From Alteromonas sp. LOR (GTDB lineage: Bacteria; Pseudomonadota; Gammaproteobacteria; Enterobacterales; Alteromonadaceae): a stretch of DNA of 64,000 bases. The position numbers and the translations under genes are program-made. Each line of letters starts with the position of its first letter. The first letter of the stretch is position 1. The notes under the pieces were generated by a model that was given only the letters and a program-made list of their open reading frames with translations, did not search any database and was not told where the DNA came from. Location of the stretch: assembly GCF_000753865.1 (NCBI RefSeq), contig NZ_JQFW01000006.1, positions 124,001-188,000 of the forward strand. The letters run 5' to 3'. This document shows positions 61,357 to 64,000 of the stretch, piece after piece.

Positions 61357-64000
61357 CTACTTAAAGCGTCTACGTAGGTAGATTGCTGGTAGAAGTAACA
61401 AGCTCAACCAACCCGTAGAACCGCCACCAGTAGAACGAGGTTCTGGAGCAGGCGGTGGTGGAGCAGGTTGCTCACTCACTTCGTCAGCTAGGTTGTTAAC
61501 TGCTACTGTAATTTCAGCCGGCTCAGAGATATTTCCAGATGTATCAATTGCCACTACTTCCATAGTAACGCTCTCGAATCCGGCATCAAAATCTAACAGA
61601 GAACTATCCGCTACCGTGATGATACCATCACGAGAAACAGACAGTGCAATCGAGCTAGAAGACTGAACGAAGAACTCTGATACTGGGCTTGTAATACCAT
61701 CTTCGTCTGACGCTTCGATAGTACCAACCACCGTACCTGTTTCCGTGTTTTCATCAACGTCAAAAGACTGAGCTTCAATCGTTGGTGCATTTCCACCGTC
61801 TACAGGAATTGTTGTTGCAACAGCACCGTCAGCACCTAGGAACGTGAAACCGCCTGTTCCTACACCACTTAGGAACGCTGATTGGCCTGGCTCTAGAGTG
61901 GGTACCGCCTCACCGCTTGCATCTACTACTGTAGGTGCGCCAAGAAGTGGGAACGAGTAATTAGAAACTACTAAGTCTTCGTCGTATGCTACAGATGGGA
62001 AGAAGTCAAAAGCACTGTTCTCAACACGGAAAGCAACAGTTGCATCCGCATTACCAAGGTCAGCAATTGATAGGCCTAATCCATCTAAACAACTTACCAT
62101 ACTCACTACATTTGAACCCGGCTCAAAAAGTGTTGCATTTAATTGACCAGATAATGCACTGAATGGACGTGAGAAAGTGATAAAGGCTGTAGATTCTCTA
62201 CCAAATGCTGACTCATTGATCGTCTGTGCAGTAAAATCGAAAGTGCCATCGCCATCAACATCTAAATCCATAAAGAAAGCGGCTGTGTGAAGTGATGGAA
62301 TTGGGTCGCGCATGGTAATATTCGCAATCACCACCGCACCTGCTGCACACGTATCAGTTGATGCATACTCAAGTGAGGTGCTAACAATATCAAATTGCTT
62401 GTCAGCGTCTACGCCGCTATCAATCATGGTAGCCACAAGAGCCGTGTCAAAGTCAACAGATCCCGTGTTAGTTACGGTACGCAAAACACCGTCTTCGGTT
62501 AGTTCAGTGCCTAGTTCCACCGAGCCGTACGCTTTTGGCAATACGTGATAAACGAGGTGCATTGTTGCATCAGATTCATCAGTAAGCACTAGCGCACCAT
62601 CAAATTCAACAGATGTAAGTGCAGGAGTGCCTAAAGGTGTATCCATCACCGTGCTATCAAGTGTCCATTCTGGAAGCTTAGATGGATCAATAGTCGCCAC
62701 AACATCAAACGTAACTGTTTGGCCCGCAGGTACAGTTAATGTACTTGGGTATTCCATCGTAAGCGCGCCAGTCTCTGCATCATTGGCGAAGCGAGCTTCA
62801 TCTGACAATGTGTAGGTTTTAGACTCGCCGGAGAAGTTTTTAACCGTCACTGTTTTAGTAATAGACGCTGTCTCGTTAAGACCAAGTAGACCAAACGCAA
62901 GCGCAGCTTGCTTAGTTGACGAGTCCCATGCTGCGGTAGCAGACTTCGACGCTTTTTCAACATCAACAAGACCTGCACCGATATAGCTAATTGGAGCAAG
63001 TTCAGCGTCTGGGTTAGTTGAACGTGGCTCTAGCGTAACGTCAAGGTTCGCATAGTTCATCAGCGTTGCTTTAAGCTCAAACGCATTACGGTTAGGGAAC
63101 ACTTCCGCTAGCATAGCTAAAGCTCCAGCCGTAATTGGGCTTGAGAATGAAGTACCACTTATCGGAGACGTACCGTCGCCTGTACCAACTGCCGCTGTAT
63201 CAATCGCTGTACCTGGTGCAGTAATTTCAGGCTTTAACAGACCATCTAGTGAAGGGCCACGAGAAGTAAAGGTCGCAATCGCGCCAGGCTTGGCGACAAG
63301 AACTGAATCGAAAGCAAACATTGCATTGCCGGCTTCAATTGATGCTTTAAGCGCGTCGCCATCTTCTTTTGAAATCATTACCGAGTTGATGCCGATTGGC
63401 TCAGCAGGCGTACCGCCCATAACGAAAGCGCCATCGCCTTCAATGTTGTTTGCTACAATAACAAACGCAGCGCCAGCAGCTTCAGCATTGGCTACTTTAG
63501 TAGTAAACCCACACGCACCGCGATCAATTAATACAACTTGGTCGGTAAGGTCTGTCGCATATTCAACACAACCTGTTGCATTAGTTTCTGGCTCTGCGTA
63601 TACGATAGGCGTTGTGCTATCGATTGAAAACTCTGGCTCAGGGTTAAATGCCGCGCCAACAGCAACAATAGCAGTTTCGCCTAATGTTGCAGTAATTTCT
63701 GCAGTTTCAACTGTAGGGTGAGTCATCGCGCCTACAGAAAGTGCATTGGCAGTTGTGCTTGGACCGCCAACAATAAATGGAGTAGGGCCATCGTTACCAG
63801 CAGAAATGGCAACTACAACACCAAGCTCGACCGCTTTGTCGATTAGCTCGCCAACAGCACTACCACGGTTGGTACCGAAATCACCACCAAGTGACATATT
63901 AATAACGTCTACGCGGTCTGAAATGTCGCCGTCGCCATTTGGATCCATTGCCGCTTCAAGGCCGGCTAATTGAGCCGCACCTGGACAGCTTTGGTCACAT
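61357..64000 (-). CDS. S8 (subtilisin-like) serine protease with PA domain and GlyGly-CTERM tail, 5'-truncated
   Basis: C-terminal 880 or so residues of a large exported protease; the N-terminus is beyond the window edge. The oxyanion Asn is in VAISAGNDGPT and the catalytic Ser in SGTSFSSPITAG. A PA domain is inserted between them (VVLIDRGACGFTTKV). Downstream are beta-sandwich regions, then a cadherin-like repeat (VDENTETGTVVGTIEASDEDG). The end is a GlyGly-CTERM signal: Pro-rich linker, GGGSTGW, a membrane helix (LSLLLLPAIY) and RRRFK, expected to be cut by rhombosortase after type II secretion. Followed by a terminator. Confidence 0.93.
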   Translation of the reverse strand, partial: CDQSCPGAAQLAGLEAAMDPNGDGDISDRVDVINMSLGGDFGTNRGSAVGELIDKAVELGVVVAISAGNDGPTPFIVGGPSTTANALSVGAMTHPTVETAEITATLGETAIVAVGAAFNPEPEFSIDSTTPIVYAEPETNATGCVEYATDLTDQVVLIDRGACGFTTKVANAEAAGAAFVIVANNIEGDGAFVMGGTPAEPIGINSVMISKEDGDALKASIEAGNAMFAFDSVLVAKPGAIATFTSRGPSLDGLLKPEITAPGTAIDTAAVGTGDGTSPISGTSFSSPITAGALAMLAEVFPNRNAFELKATLMNYANLDVTLEPRSTNPDAELAPISYIGAGLVDVEKASKSATAAWDSSTKQAALAFGLLGLNETASITKTVTVKNFSGESKTYTLSDEARFANDAETGALTMEYPSTLTVPAGQTVTFDVVATIDPSKLPEWTLDSTVMDTPLGTPALTSVEFDGALVLTDESDATMHLVYHVLPKAYGSVELGTELTEDGVLRTVTNTGSVDFDTALVATMIDSGVDADKQFDIVSTSLEYASTDTCAAGAVVIANITMRDPIPSLHTAAFFMDLDVDGDGTFDFTAQTINESAFGRESTAFITFSRPFSALSGQLNATLFEPGSNVVSMVSCLDGLGLSIADLGNADATVAFRVENSAFDFFPSVAYDEDLVVSNYSFPLLGAPTVVDASGEAVPTLEPGQSAFLSGVGTGGFTFLGADGAVATTIPVDGGNAPTIEAQSFDVDENTETGTVVGTIEASDEDGITSPVSEFFVQSSSSIALSVSRDGIITVADSSLLDFDAGFESVTMEVVAIDTSGNISEPAEITVAVNNLADEVSEQPAPPPPAPEPRSTGGGSTGWLSLLLLPAIYLRRRFK

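Overview
The window looks like a chromosomal segment of a marine Alteromonas-like gammaproteobacterium. This is judged from gene content and remembered protein similarity; no database search was run. Protein sequences closely follow E. coli/Vibrio/Shewanella orthologues. Several gene orders typical of the class are kept: yejM-yejL divergent from yejK, pabB-nudL-sdaA, umuD-umuC, and scoA-scoB next to a divergent LysR gene. I see no rRNA, convincing tRNA, CRISPR array, insertion sequence, integrase or phage gene. This is mostly core genome with some metabolic and surface functions added.

Layout. 1-5.5 kb: a maltodextrin/starch module (end of a GH13 enzyme, a sugar transporter, a GH13 lipoprotein, a convergent LacI-type regulator). 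5.8-8.3 kb: glnS and yciK. 8.6-14 kb: two large predicted lipoprotein hydrolases, a Pla-1/cef (VolA-like) lipase and a penicillin-acylase-family amidase. 14-19 kb: sohB, a PsrA-like TetR regulator, a Nif3 protein, cmoM and a YfdC-like FNT channel. 19.2-21 kb: umuDC behind a textbook SOS promoter. 21-25.2 kb: D-lactate dehydrogenase, glutathione peroxidase, a 3-hydroxyisobutyrate dehydrogenase-like gene and a REC-TPR protein. 25.6-28 kb: acyl-CoA dehydrogenase and 3-hydroxyisobutyryl-CoA hydrolase, probably valine catabolism. 28-34 kb: rlmA-gmhB, yejM-yejL/yejK and a two-domain PTPS-like protein. 34-40.5 kb: M23 and M61 peptidases, a PilZ protein, a DUF962 protein and a LytS/LytTR two-component pair. 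40.8-47 kb: pfkA, a DUF6279 lipoprotein, a second REC-TPR protein, trhO and an EF-hand protein. 47-55 kb: a DEAD-box helicase, scoAB with its LysR gene, a small histidine kinase, cysB and sdaA. 55.8-64 kb: nudL-pabB, fumarase, rmuC and the C-terminal part of a large S8 protease with a GlyGly-CTERM tail.

No single large undescribed system stands out. The most interesting signals are smaller: (1) about a dozen short-unit tandem repeats, whose period inside genes is always a multiple of three (mostly 15 bp) and whose unit sequences differ between loci; (2) a fused PTPS protein in which the two catalytic half-motifs sit in different domains; (3) UmuD with Val-Gly at the expected self-cleavage bond; (4) strong terminator hairpins directly in front of the sohB ribosome binding site; (5) two REC-TPR paralogues without an output domain plus an orphan soluble histidine kinase; (6) an SOS box in front of rmuC.
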